A stretch of 64,000 bases of DNA from Prosthecobacter debontii. Its GTDB lineage: Bacteria > Verrucomicrobiota > Verrucomicrobiia > Chthoniobacterales > Chthoniobacteraceae. Position numbers and translations under genes: made by a program. The stretch spans positions 1 through 64,000 of the forward strand of contig CAMDQC010000002.1 of assembly GCA_945905735.1 (NCBI GenBank), written 5' to 3'. A model generated the notes under the pieces. The model was given only the letters and a program-made list of their open reading frames with translations. It ran no database searches and had not been told where the DNA came from. Below, in pieces: positions 16,401 through 24,618 of this stretch; the first letter of the stretch is position 1, and each line of letters begins with the position of its first letter.

Positions 16401-16892
16401 AAAGAGCCCCCCGCTCGGCCGCACGTAAATGTTCGACGGCGCAATATCTCGATGAAGCAACTGCACACGATGCGCGTCATCCAAGGTTCCTGCAAGCTGT
16501 TGAATCCACGCTTTGATCTCGCTCGGTTCGAACCGGCCTTTCCGCTTTAACAAAGACTCCAAAGACTCGCCGTCAAAACGATCCATCGACACTGCGGCAA
16601 AACCACTGCCCTCAACAAAATCATACACACGAAGAATGTGGGGATGAATTAATTGGCGATTTCGCTTCACCTCCTGGCGCAGTTCCGCCATCCCTCGCTG
16701 ATCGTCCAAAATCGCCAGCGGAACAAAGTGAAGCGATACCTCTTTCCCCAAAACCTCGTCGTTGGCAAGCCATACGGCGAGACCCGACTCACCCGGAATT
16801 TCTCGGTTGAGGACGTAGCATCCCGCTAGTTTCTGACCTGCCACAAAGGCGTTTTGGCTTGTATTGGATGATGAGTTCGCTTCGTTTTGCAC
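13491..16892 (-). CDS. Pseudokinase-like membrane protein fused to a formylglycine-generating-enzyme-type domain
   Basis: This is 1133 residues starting with GTG at 16892. Residues about 20-285 are a Ser/Thr protein-kinase fold with an intact catalytic loop (LLHRDIAPSNIYVR). The loop that is normally DFG is NFG (TNFGVA, about 167-169). The beta-3 Lys position reads VSLHFVP with His, and the Gly loop is degenerate, so catalysis is doubtful. A Pro/Ala-rich linker follows, then one membrane segment near 416-434, a further Pro-rich region, and a long coiled coil at about 627-830. The C-terminal domain (about 890-1125) is SUMF1/EgtB-like (SIGMRFVKI, GGNVWQWTNDYF, VLRGGSWYNGG, YGFRVVRASEG). Kinase outside or inside and FGE-like domain in the periplasm would link sensing to the export genes downstream; that is inference. 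Confidence 0.85.
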   Translation of the reverse strand: MQNEANSSSNTSQNAFVAGQKLAGCYVLNREIPGESGLAVWLANDEVLGKEVSLHFVPLAILDDQRGMAELRQEVKRNRQLIHPHILRVYDFVEGSGFAAVSMDRFDGESLESLLKRKGRFEPSEIKAWIQQLAGTLDDAHRVQLLHRDIAPSNIYVRPSGGLFVTNFGVARCIRDAMERTRSLSSDSLHMAYMSPQQVDGEKPTKSDDVYGLGVLVCELISGKLPFSGHDVVPAIRTTPAPRVADLLGAPVASEWESFVAACMSKAPEQRPATCGAAVALIHSSAGTAGVGPSTPMPEAPPVTKAEAEPVHSPAPPRPAAISAPGAPVKSGGAERRVSFGGNTAAHFNPAPVTEAPEFAAIKDTTLPPEPVVPDSNATTKAQQAPPAPPVAPANRQSGPKANLSSNFPELSRPKSKWPVVMAGLAVGLAAFAVINPSSAVRVKKINSGDTNDGAGNVAVVSPDVSGAVESLPLPKGDSQLPPLDGSLPPPVPEDVVNRNLPLPVENVAALPIPVSTLPSNPADISPITPPPSPPSDDPNKSAVMVPKPSKREIIGAKIPPKVEPEIPPQVPTSPPDVKVPAQLVVGVAVKLPPLPQMPAKLTIPPGADTATLEKLIAERSNVEVLLKQTAGEAEQAQQEILHLSDRAKKAQEDLRKTLDERKKVLTPMLKENDALVVERKKREEEASRSEALALEARKVADAAKTAYETLVQQAAVKLEAAKKADEELRELGQKIVEQAKQSEEFGKNQTQVLALRQQAALGLQQIERERALLIAAVEKAKAGALEAMRVQNQAKIADLQKKIAPLESDIKRCEDVLVRLKDIGEAGIPAAKPISERIAATNAQLKALRDEIAQLGGASSPVNAAQPVQPTLQPPPVPTPQPLPPKSAATTNGVNSIGMRFVKIDDVDFAVNLVTRKDYEAFANEKKLKGGSWRTPGFTQEEDHPVVNVTWKEADAFCKWLTEKDRKAGAIKPTEFYRLPSDFEWSRAVGLPPESGATPEDRDLGVDGIFPWGIDWPPPAGAGNYAGEETNSEVKLQGYRDDFQWTSPVGKFKPNAFGLNDMGGNVWQWTNDYFNEAKESKVLRGGSWYNGGIKPSLLASCRYNAKPDASNDTYGFRVVRASEGGKPAVKPK

Positions 16893-17364
16893 GGCTCGTA
16901 TGCGCTGATCGTTGACTTGTGTTGAATTGGCACTCCACGCGAAAAACGTGGCTCAGCTACTTTCGCAGCTACGACGGTCCTAGTCGGCAATGAGTAAAAC
17001 GACAACAGAAATCATGCATCCTCAAAATCTCCGGCGAGGACTCCCGCCAAGACGGGCGCCACGTACTCGTGGAAGCAAAGCATCAGCCCGCAATCCCCCG
17101 CAGCGGATATTTTACAGAACGGGATCAATGCCCTCGCCCAAAGCACTCCAAAAAGCGACTTTTTTAAAACAATTTTCTTTCCATGCAAAAACCGACCCAC
17201 TAAAAACTTCTCAAGCCCTCGCATTTTCTATAAAATATTACTTGCAAAGAAAATAGAAAACGATACAAACGCCGTAATTTCCATAATTTCACACGACCCA
17301 AATTCGAAATAAAACCTGTTTGCAAAACTCAAACATCCCGATAAAAACTCACAAAGCAAAACCC
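16893..17364. other. Divergent intergenic region with hairpins and an AT-rich promoter-like part
   Basis: No gene can be supported in these 472 bases; two short overlapping frames (16990-17256 plus and 17012-17224 minus) have no family signature. The part near 16935-16994 can fold into a compact structure. A second CCACG/CGTGG hairpin is at 17059-17072, followed by GCAAAGC. From about 17160 to 17364 the DNA is clearly AT-richer than the surroundings, with TATAAAATATT-like boxes near 17232, and probably carries the promoter and leader of the gene at 17365. Confidence 0.6.
16935..16994. ncRNA. Candidate structured RNA element (unassigned)
   Basis: On the plus strand CCACG (16935-16939) pairs with CGTGG (16947-16951) around a loop containing GAAA. 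CTCA (16952-16955) can close a three-way junction with TGAG (16991-16994), enclosing hairpins AGCT/AGCT (16955-16970) and CGAC/GTCG (16972-16986). It lies between an exopolysaccharide-type gene and a secreted protein gene. It does not match a riboswitch consensus that I can name. Confidence 0.3.
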
Positions 17365-18723
17365 ATGAAACACACCATAACAACATTGCTCACACTGGCA
17401 TGCGCTGCATGTCTGACTTCCGTAGCCGCAGAAACTACGCCGAGCGCCAAGCAGTTACAGTCTTTTCAAAAGAACCTTGCGCGGCAGCACCTCGGATCAA
17501 ACCTGTTCCTTTTCGACAGCTCGAAACAGACCTACGTACATACCGAAGCCGCTGCTGCTTGGCTTGATGACGATATCTCCACCGGTTGGCCAGCGCTGGC
17601 TGGAAAGCAACACTACGTGCTGCAATTCAGCGAACCACAGGTCCTCACGAACTTCAGCCTCTCGACAGCACCCGTCGAAGGAACAATCACAATCTACTCC
17701 GGCGACGAAGTAAAAAATCCCGGTGATGTTTCATGGCAAATCGTGGCCAAAGACGTTCCTGTCTCTGCCATCAACCAAAAGAAGCTCGCGAAGAGCTTCA
17801 ATCGGCAAGCGAAGTGCATCTTGATCGAAACGAACATCCCGAATCCGGGCCCTATTTTCAGCCTTTACGCTTACGGGGAGCGGGTTGCCGTGAACGACGC
17901 CATCGTCAAGCGCAGCAATCAAGTCGAAGTTTCGGCACTTGGCGAGTTCGTCAATAACCAAACCAGCTTCAACGTCTCCAGCATTTACAGCCAAGGGCTC
18001 GTGACCTACCTCAATGGAGGCACATCCTCGGTCGCATGGCAAAAAGCCATCGACGATAATCCGGAGACTTCGTCCGTGCTTAAAGCAAGCACGGACTCGG
18101 GAATGGTCATTACATTCGGCTCAAGCCGGACTGTTTCGCGCCTCGCATTGTTGACCGATGTGGCCACCAAAGGTAAGGCAGATGTTTATCTACTCGCCGA
18201 AGCTCCAGCAGTCGGGCAGCCAGTCTCGCTTGATGGCGTGCAGCCATCTGTAACCATCAGCTTCGACGGCTCTAACGCTCGCGCCAGCGTGGACTTCGAT
18301 GACACGACATCTGTCGCGATGGCTATCCGCTGGACACCGGAAACGGCTGGGCAAAGCCTGAACGTTCGCGAGTTAAACACCTTCGCCAACCTCTCACTCG
18401 CTGATTACGAAGTGGCCGGAGCGCTCGTCGCAATCGCTGAGGCTCCATCAGACGTGGCAAGCGAGCAAAAAACCGCCACCGCCAAGGATGGTAAGGAAAT
18501 CACGCCAATCGGTGAAGGCCGAGACACCGCTGACTACAAAGGCGGCGATGGCAAGGGGTCCAAGGAAATCATCGGCGAGGCACCTCCCGAAGCACAAGCG
18601 AGCTACTTCCCTGGTGGGCTCGGATTCCAGCCGAATCTCTCTTCATTCCGCGGACGTAGTCCAGTAATTCTAGTTCCGCCGGGTAGAGTGTTGCCTCCGG
18701 ATAAAAAGTTCCCAAGCCCTTAG
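17365..18723 (+). CDS. Secreted protein with F5/8 type C (discoidin)-like domains
   Basis: The start is set at ATG 17365 because MKHTITTLLTLACAACLTSV ... AAE is a good signal peptide; the 15 preceding codons are not. The 452-residue product has two regions that resemble discoidin-like sugar-binding beta sandwiches. The first has AAAAWLDDDISTGWPALAGK and HYVLQFSEPQVLTNFSLST, and the second has AWQKAIDDNPETSSVLKA with SGMVITFGSSRTVSRLALLT. The C-terminal 100 residues are low-complexity, Lys/Asp/Gly then Pro-rich, and may be an anchoring or linking region. It is extracellular or surface-associated. Position opposite the exopolysaccharide block suggests matrix binding, but this is inferred. Confidence 0.65.
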   Translation: MKHTITTLLTLACAACLTSVAAETTPSAKQLQSFQKNLARQHLGSNLFLFDSSKQTYVHTEAAAAWLDDDISTGWPALAGKQHYVLQFSEPQVLTNFSLSTAPVEGTITIYSGDEVKNPGDVSWQIVAKDVPVSAINQKKLAKSFNRQAKCILIETNIPNPGPIFSLYAYGERVAVNDAIVKRSNQVEVSALGEFVNNQTSFNVSSIYSQGLVTYLNGGTSSVAWQKAIDDNPETSSVLKASTDSGMVITFGSSRTVSRLALLTDVATKGKADVYLLAEAPAVGQPVSLDGVQPSVTISFDGSNARASVDFDDTTSVAMAIRWTPETAGQSLNVRELNTFANLSLADYEVAGALVAIAEAPSDVASEQKTATAKDGKEITPIGEGRDTADYKGGDGKGSKEIIGEAPPEAQASYFPGGLGFQPNLSSFRGRSPVILVPPGRVLPPDKKFPSP

Positions 18724-18752
18724 TAAGCATCGGCAACCGGCAAGTATTTCGC

Positions 18753-18790
18753 AAAGAGCGAGGATTTAAATATCCTCGCTCTTTCGCTTT
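18753..18790 (+). terminator. Strong rho-independent terminator
   Basis: AAAGAGCGAGGAT (18753-18765) pairs perfectly with ATCCTCGCTCTTT (18772-18784) around a 6-base loop, followed by CGCTTTT. It ends the gene at 17365-18723; the A-rich left arm may let it also work for the opposite strand. Confidence 0.85.
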
Positions 18791-18833
18791 TCATCGGAAT
18801 GCGCCGTTCGAGCGTTCTGGAATTTACAACGCT

Positions 18834-21800
18834 TCACCTCACCCGCCGACGGGAGAACCAAGCAGTCAACCCCAAAAAAAGCAACCCAGTGGAACCCGGT
18901 TCCGGAATGCTGCTGCTTCGAAGCACGACGTCATTGCCTACGCCTTCAAATCCCACCCCAGACTCTCCGGTGTAGCTGATTTGGAAAAACTGCCCACTGA
19001 TGGGGAAAACCGCGCCTTGATTCAGGTTTGCAACGACTCCATTCAACGTTCCAAACACGCCCGTGATGGCATCGCTTCCGTCATTCAGGATCAAATAAAA
19101 CAGATCGATTCCGGGAACCGGAACGAATCCCAAATCAAGAGACAAACCTCCGTCTGCGAGCGACACAGAACCAACTACAGACACTTGATCGTAGCCTGCC
19201 ACCGCCAAGGTGCTGTCGATATCGAAACGCGCGCTTCCTCCGAGGGCCAATGACACCGTTCCGGTCCTGATCTGCCCTTTCGCATCGCCAGCGGGAGACA
19301 GCGTCCCACCGCTACCAACGTTGACCGGCCCTACGATTCCCGTCCCTGCTAATGTCGCGGAAGAGTTGACCACGACGCTCCCTGAAACGCGTCCCGAAAC
19401 TTGCAGCGTCCCTTCCTGAATCATCACGTCGGCAAGAAAATCACCTTGTTCGTCACCGATTTCCAGCGTTCCTGCTCCGGAGGTGACCATCAAGCCATCC
19501 CCGATCAGTTGATTCGGATCATTTAAGCGAAATACGCCGCTCTCCACATGAATCTCCCCCACCGTGTCGATGACCCACCGTTTCGTATCTGGAAGCGGAT
19601 CCAAATCGCCGGAATCCACCGAAAATATCGCTCCATTGGTAAGGCGGATATCTTTTTGCCCCGAACCCAGCACCGTCGGATCCGCCGCGCCCGGCCCGGC
19701 GATGAGCAACTCCGTTCCATCCACCAAAATATCCCCAGCAAACGTATTCGCAGTGTTCCCCAACCGGACCGCGCCACCGCCGGAAAAGGTCACACCGAAA
19801 GTGCTGACACCCGCCACGCCGCCGGAGATCACCCGATCCAGCGTCAACGTGGAAGCGGTCACATTCACGGTCGCCCCACCAGAAACGCCGACGATGAGCG
19901 GTCGTCCGAGCGCGACGCTATTCGCACCTCGGTAGGTGAACGCAGCGACTCCCACGCGTAGCGCGTCGATGCCCGTTCCCAAGGCCGCTATATCATCGAC
20001 GATCAACTCACCATCTTGGACAGAAATCTCGCCGAGATTCCCATTCGCATTGTCAAGCAACAGCTCCAGACCGCCGGGGCCGAACTTCGTAAAGCCACCG
20101 GCAGTGCCCGTATTCACGATGTCGGATGCGATGATCGAAGTAGTATTCGACGCGACATACACAAGCGCCTCCCTCGTTCCGAAAGACAGTCTCCCGCCAC
20201 GAATCTCAGCGCTGCTACGGAGGATGATCCCCGCCGTGGTACTCGATCCGCCGAGCGTGAGTGTGATGCCCGGATCAATGTTTAAATTACTGCCGACCCG
20301 CACGGCGAGGGCGGACTCGTTGGCGGATACCGGCGACTCCAAGGTGATGTCTGCGATCTCGGCGGTTACTGCGGGATTTGGATCAAATCCATCGGAATAG
20401 GAGGACTGTTTACTGTTAAAACCGGTCGAAGCTGAGTAGCTCAGAAAGTGAGGAGACTCATCCACATCCGAATCAAGTCCCAGCACATACGGTGGGAAAA
20501 ACGGGATGGTCGTCGTTATCGATGGGATGCGCCACCGCTCGCCATCGCTCAACGGCGCACCGAGCAACCCGATCCCAGCCATCCCGGTCACCACAGCCGT
20601 GCCGTGGTCCACACGCGCTAATGCACCAGTGCTGAGGGTCGCGAGCAGATTGCCGGAGTTCCCGAGCGTCAGGCCGGTATTATCGAGCACCACCTTCACC
20701 GCCCCGCCGAGCGTGATCGCACCAGTCGTCAGCGTCACCGTGTCCAAGTCGGAGACGGGGGCCAGCGTCAACAGCCCATAGTTTAATCGCACAGCCCCGG
20801 TCCCCACGACATTCCCGCTCGGAGCCAACGAGTGCAGTTCCCCTCGACCGAGCGTGAAGCCACCCGTCGCCGACGCCGCAACGTCCAGCCTCAGAGCGCC
20901 TCTGCCCCATTTGGTAAAAGCACCCGTCCCCGATACAGCCGTGGTCAACAGCCCGAACACCATATCGGCATCCACTTCGATCCCGTTCGTCGCTCCGATC
21001 AAATTGATCCCACGGTCCGAGTCGAAGCCCTGCGTCACCAATAGTCCTCCTCCACTCAGTCGCACCCCGTTGCCCGACTTCACGAGTTCGGAATCCGAGT
21101 CCACGCTTACGAGTCCGCCCGTCACCACGATAGAACTCGCAGCATTAGTCCCGAATTGGTTGTTCCCATTCCCAAGCAGCAACGTGCCTGCGCCGGATTT
21201 CGTCAGCACCGTGGATCCGCTCAGCGCGCCGGAAAGCGTCGCGAGACTCCCGCCGGCCACGTCCACGGTCGTCGTACGGTTCAGCGCGATATCACCGGTG
21301 AAAGTTGCATGTCCTCCGCGGATCGACACCGTCCTCGTGCCTCCTGTACCGCCGGACGTAATCGCATTCGCAATCGTCGCCGTGCGGCTCACCGTCAGCG
21401 CCGTATTTGATGCAGCAGTGCCCAATTGCACCGATCCCGCGCCCAATGCACCCGATATCCGTGCCTCCACTTCCCCGGCAGAAATCAGCAGTCCTCCCGT
21501 CCACGTCGAAGTCTCGCGAAACACCAGCGCCGCAGAGCCCAGCTTCGTCAGCGTCCGCGCTCCACCCGACTCCGTAACCGCGCCAAGCAGCGTCTCCGCA
21601 TTCGTCGTCAGCGTCGCATTTCCATCCAGCGTCACCACGTCGAACCCCAGCTTAAAGGCATTCCCCGCCGCCGTCGTCAGCTTCTGCGCTCCGATTTGTA
21701 AACCGGCCAGCTCCAGCAGTTTTCCCGTCCCTCCTGTCGTAGTCAGCCGGTCCACATTGATCGTCACATTACTCGTAACGCGGACGCGATTGAGCAGCGC

Positions 21801-22358
21801 AAACTCCTCAAGCACCGAAGAATTGGCACCATCCCGACGAAGATTCAGCGTCCCTCCGCCGAGTAGCAATTGCGCCGAGCCCAGCGGACTGCCAGTGCCT
21901 GCATATTGCAGTTGGAGGATGCCAGAAGTCAGCGTCACCGACTGCGCGGAAGTAAGATTCCCATTCCCACTCAACACCGCGCTGCCGCTCGAACCGGTGA
22001 TAGAAAACACATTGCCCGCCACCGTAGAAAAAACACCACCACTCACCGTCAACACCCGCGTCCCGAGAGCCATGGTATAAGCGCCTGTCGTGAAGTTCAG
22101 CGAAGTCGCCGAGAGCGTCGCGCCCAACGTCACCACGCCCGCTGTGCCGCCGAATACCGCATCATTCGTCGTCCACCTTACCCCCGTCCCTCCCGTCAGC
22201 GCTGTATCCCAATTTAGCGTCGCCCCCGTACTCCACGTCCCAGCCCCCCCGCCCGGATCGCCAGCGATCGTCGCGCCATCCCAGTAAAGCTGAGCAGCAT
22301 CGCTTGCCGCGGTGGACGAAAGCAGTGCGAGAATCAAGTAAGAGCGTGGACGAAGCAT
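18834..22358 (-). CDS. PEP-CTERM protein with autotransporter-associated beta-strand repeats
   Basis: This is 1174 residues. A signal peptide (MLRPRSYLILALLSSTAASD) is followed by AAQLYWDGATIAGDPGGG and many imperfect repeats of the type L-x-K-x-G-x-G-x-L-x-L-x-[GN]-x-N. Examples are LTKSGAGTLLLGNGNNQFG and FTKFGPGGLELLLDNANGNL. These form a right-handed parallel beta helix of the autotransporter-associated repeat class. The C-terminus carries a PEP-CTERM sorting signal: IPEPGSTGLLFLGLTAWF followed by SRRRVR. Such proteins are processed by an exosortase and displayed on or released from the cell surface, often with exopolysaccharide. No exosortase gene lies in the window. Confidence 0.93.
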   Translation of the reverse strand: MLRPRSYLILALLSSTAASDAAQLYWDGATIAGDPGGGAGTWSTGATLNWDTALTGGTGVRWTTNDAVFGGTAGVVTLGATLSATSLNFTTGAYTMALGTRVLTVSGGVFSTVAGNVFSITGSSGSAVLSGNGNLTSAQSVTLTSGILQLQYAGTGSPLGSAQLLLGGGTLNLRRDGANSSVLEEFALLNRVRVTSNVTINVDRLTTTGGTGKLLELAGLQIGAQKLTTAAGNAFKLGFDVVTLDGNATLTTNAETLLGAVTESGGARTLTKLGSAALVFRETSTWTGGLLISAGEVEARISGALGAGSVQLGTAASNTALTVSRTATIANAITSGGTGGTRTVSIRGGHATFTGDIALNRTTTVDVAGGSLATLSGALSGSTVLTKSGAGTLLLGNGNNQFGTNAASSIVVTGGLVSVDSDSELVKSGNGVRLSGGGLLVTQGFDSDRGINLIGATNGIEVDADMVFGLLTTAVSGTGAFTKWGRGALRLDVAASATGGFTLGRGELHSLAPSGNVVGTGAVRLNYGLLTLAPVSDLDTVTLTTGAITLGGAVKVVLDNTGLTLGNSGNLLATLSTGALARVDHGTAVVTGMAGIGLLGAPLSDGERWRIPSITTTIPFFPPYVLGLDSDVDESPHFLSYSASTGFNSKQSSYSDGFDPNPAVTAEIADITLESPVSANESALAVRVGSNLNIDPGITLTLGGSSTTAGIILRSSAEIRGGRLSFGTREALVYVASNTTSIIASDIVNTGTAGGFTKFGPGGLELLLDNANGNLGEISVQDGELIVDDIAALGTGIDALRVGVAAFTYRGANSVALGRPLIVGVSGGATVNVTASTLTLDRVISGGVAGVSTFGVTFSGGGAVRLGNTANTFAGDILVDGTELLIAGPGAADPTVLGSGQKDIRLTNGAIFSVDSGDLDPLPDTKRWVIDTVGEIHVESGVFRLNDPNQLIGDGLMVTSGAGTLEIGDEQGDFLADVMIQEGTLQVSGRVSGSVVVNSSATLAGTGIVGPVNVGSGGTLSPAGDAKGQIRTGTVSLALGGSARFDIDSTLAVAGYDQVSVVGSVSLADGGLSLDLGFVPVPGIDLFYLILNDGSDAITGVFGTLNGVVANLNQGAVFPISGQFFQISYTGESGVGFEGVGNDVVLRSSSIPEPGSTGLLFLGLTAWFSRRRVR

Positions 22359-22412
22359 CGATGCACATAGATGCGTCGAAACGCGCCGCGTTCAATCCAA
22401 AAAATTTCCACC

Positions 22413-23207
22413 CTACGAACTCGCGCTCCCGTATCGCCGCAGCGCAAAAAGCCACCACACCCGCGTCCCGGCGAGCACGATGACCGTGGCCGCCACGAGC
22501 GTCGCAAGGCCCACCCACGGGCTCTCAAACGGCCGCGCCAACAATTTCGCCGGAACATTCGACACCAAGATGATCGGCATGATCCACGTAAAAATAAACC
22601 GGAACGCCCCGCGAAACACCGCGTCTGGATACCGCCCGATATGGAAAAGATTGAAGTACCCGTGGACGAGCGCCTGCCCCCGAATCATCCAAAAACTCAC
22701 CGCCGCCAACGAAAACATCACCGCATAATGCACCGCCACGCCGAGCAAGATCGCGAACGCAAAAACCACCACCTGCCAAACCTCCGGCACGATCCCCAGC
22801 TTCACCAACGAGAACGCCACGATGCCGATGCCCACGAGCGTATTCACAAAAGAATCGAAGCTCACCTGCCGCGTGCTCACCGCGAACTGAGCATCCACCG
22901 GCAGCGCCAGCAAGATGTCCAAACGCCCCGTGCGGATCAGCTCCGGCAAGTTCGCGAGGTTGATGTAAAAGAATCCCTGAAAGACCTGCGAAATGATCTG
23001 ATGCGTCCCCACGAGGCAAACGAGTTGCCACTTCGTCCATCCCGCAATCTCAGTGACGTGCCCATACATCACCTCGATGAACGCCATCTGACCAAGGAAC
23101 CAGCACGACTCGACAATCATCCACAGGAGAAAGTTCGCCTTGAAATTCATCTCGCGGATCAGCGAGTTGCGAAACGTAAGGCGGTAAATGGCAAGATAGC
23201 GGTTCAT
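22413..23207 (-). CDS. ABC-2 type transporter permease
   Basis: The start is set at ATG 23207 (MNRYLAIYRLTFRNSLIREM), since the upstream extension lacks membrane character. The 264-residue protein has about six membrane segments (FLLWMIVESCWFLGQMAFIE, QVVVFAFAILLGVAVHYAVM, FIFTWIMPIILVSNVPAKLL and others). It resembles the COG3694-type permeases of uncharacterised ABC-2 exporters, with the conserved ELIRTGRLDILLALPVDAQF segment. The ATPase and second permease usually encoded next to it are not seen here, as the upstream neighbour is a divergent barrel gene. The substrate is unknown. Confidence 0.85.
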   Translation of the reverse strand: MNRYLAIYRLTFRNSLIREMNFKANFLLWMIVESCWFLGQMAFIEVMYGHVTEIAGWTKWQLVCLVGTHQIISQVFQGFFYINLANLPELIRTGRLDILLALPVDAQFAVSTRQVSFDSFVNTLVGIGIVAFSLVKLGIVPEVWQVVVFAFAILLGVAVHYAVMFSLAAVSFWMIRGQALVHGYFNLFHIGRYPDAVFRGAFRFIFTWIMPIILVSNVPAKLLARPFESPWVGLATLVAATVIVLAGTRVWWLFALRRYGSASS

Positions 23208-23361
23208 GGAAATGACGAGGGCTCGAATCTCGAATGCCGAGCCTCCATGTCGAGAGTGCGTTTTATGATTCATCATCCCATCGCCCGAAAGTCGAAGTGC
23301 GCGTTTAGCAACCCCGATTGGCATTTACTGCAATTTGATTGCTTTATGAAAACGGCGCGAT

Positions 23362-24558
23362 ATGCCTACTGTCATGGCTCATCATCAAACCGTCGCACTC
23401 ATTCTCTCTCCCGCACTTACGCTACTCTCCGCCGCTGCCGAGCCGGAAGCCGGGACTCGATTCTCGCTCAGCGATGTTCTTTTTCCCGCCCTCAATGTGC
23501 AGAGCGCCTTCGGCACTTCCACTGCGGAACCCGCCGACCTCGCTTCCGGGCATCACGACCCGGATCGGCATGGATTCACGGTTCAGGACATAGAATTCTC
23601 ACTTGGGGTGAAGTATGGCGCGCTCGGGCTGTTCGGAACTTACGCGGTGAAAATTGACCAAGAAGACCGCTGGAAAGGCAACATTGAAGAATACTATGCC
23701 ACCGTCAGTTCGCTCCCACTTCAGTCCACGCTGAAGGGCGGGCGCTTCTACACGCGCTTCGGATTTCAAAATCAAAAACACCCGCACGACTTCACGATGG
23801 TGGACCAGTTTATCGCGAATGGACGACTTTTAGGCGAAGACTCGCTGACCGTGCAAGGCGGCGAGATCTCGCTGCCCATCCTCCGCGATCTCCCGACCGG
23901 CTGGGAGGATCGGCTTACTTTTTCCTACGGCCAAATCCCCGCTGCTGAGGAGGAAGAACACGGACACGAAGAAGCAGAGCCCACGTATGAGAGTGAGGCG
24001 GCGTTCTTTAGCGAGTGGGCGGCGACGGCGGATTACACGCTCACTTTTGCAGCCACGAGCGCCACGCTGCACACGGGCGGAGTCTCGGCAGCGTGGGGCG
24101 ACAATCATTTTGGCCGCAGCACGCAGGTCTATGGCGCGCACTACGAATATCTCTGGCGGGCCGAGGGCGCGCTGCGAGCCGACGGGCACGCGCACCGCGA
24201 GACGAGCGAGCTTCTGCGCTGGCGCTCGGAGGCGATGCTGCGGAGCTTTGGCGCAGTCGCAGAGGGCACGGGGAAACGGCGTGAGTTCACGGATTTTGCC
24301 GCCTATTCCGTGCTCACCTATGGGCTGCCCGGTGGAAAATGGCAGGCCCACCTCCGTGCAGAATATGCCAGCGGCACTGCCGAGGCGGGCCTGCCGGAAC
24401 GCTGGCGGCTCTCCCCCGCAGCGACGTGGTCGCCTGACCTCCCGCTGAATGTGAAGCTGCAATATAACTACGATCACTCCCCGAGTTTCGGCGACGAGCA
24501 CTCCGTGTGGCTGCAATTCAATCTCCAATGGGGCGATGGCTATTGCGCCGAGCATTGA
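23362..24558 (+). CDS. Outer-membrane barrel protein with His/Glu-rich metal-binding-like loops
   Basis: This is 398 residues; the start may be ATG 23362 or ATG 23374, and both give a signal peptide ending near LLSAAAEPE. The mature part is a predicted beta barrel with strands such as VQDIEFSLGVKYGALGLFGT and LNVKLQYNYDHSPSFGDEHS. It also has a typical TLKGGRFYTRFGFQNQKHPH segment. A long loop has EEEEHGHEEAEP and other His-rich parts, as in zinc-regulated outer-membrane receptors or porins found near metal uptake genes. No metal transporter or Zur-like gene is in the neighbourhood, so a zinc role is a guess from composition and family resemblance. Confidence 0.65.
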   Translation: MPTVMAHHQTVALILSPALTLLSAAAEPEAGTRFSLSDVLFPALNVQSAFGTSTAEPADLASGHHDPDRHGFTVQDIEFSLGVKYGALGLFGTYAVKIDQEDRWKGNIEEYYATVSSLPLQSTLKGGRFYTRFGFQNQKHPHDFTMVDQFIANGRLLGEDSLTVQGGEISLPILRDLPTGWEDRLTFSYGQIPAAEEEEHGHEEAEPTYESEAAFFSEWAATADYTLTFAATSATLHTGGVSAAWGDNHFGRSTQVYGAHYEYLWRAEGALRADGHAHRETSELLRWRSEAMLRSFGAVAEGTGKRREFTDFAAYSVLTYGLPGGKWQAHLRAEYASGTAEAGLPERWRLSPAATWSPDLPLNVKLQYNYDHSPSFGDEHSVWLQFNLQWGDGYCAEH

Positions 24559-24618
24559 TGCCGAAAATCTATTTTCGCAGTTGCCGTTCCGCCGCTGCAT
24601 GACAAAGGTTCGGGTCGC

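Noticed and set aside
16935-17079. Assignment of the hairpin cluster as a c-di-GMP-I riboswitch
   Set aside because: Some features are similar, but the required order of the conserved core and the tetraloop receptor is not met; kept only as an unassigned candidate.
17012-17224. 70-codon minus-strand frame in the intergenic region, and the overlapping plus frame 16990-17256
   Set aside because: Neither has a ribosome-binding site, family motif or composition like its neighbours; the region looks regulatory.
20854-22080. 408-codon plus-strand frame opposite the PEP-CTERM gene
   Set aside because: Ser/Pro/Val-rich mirror of the Gly/Thr repeats on the other strand; no start context and no motif.
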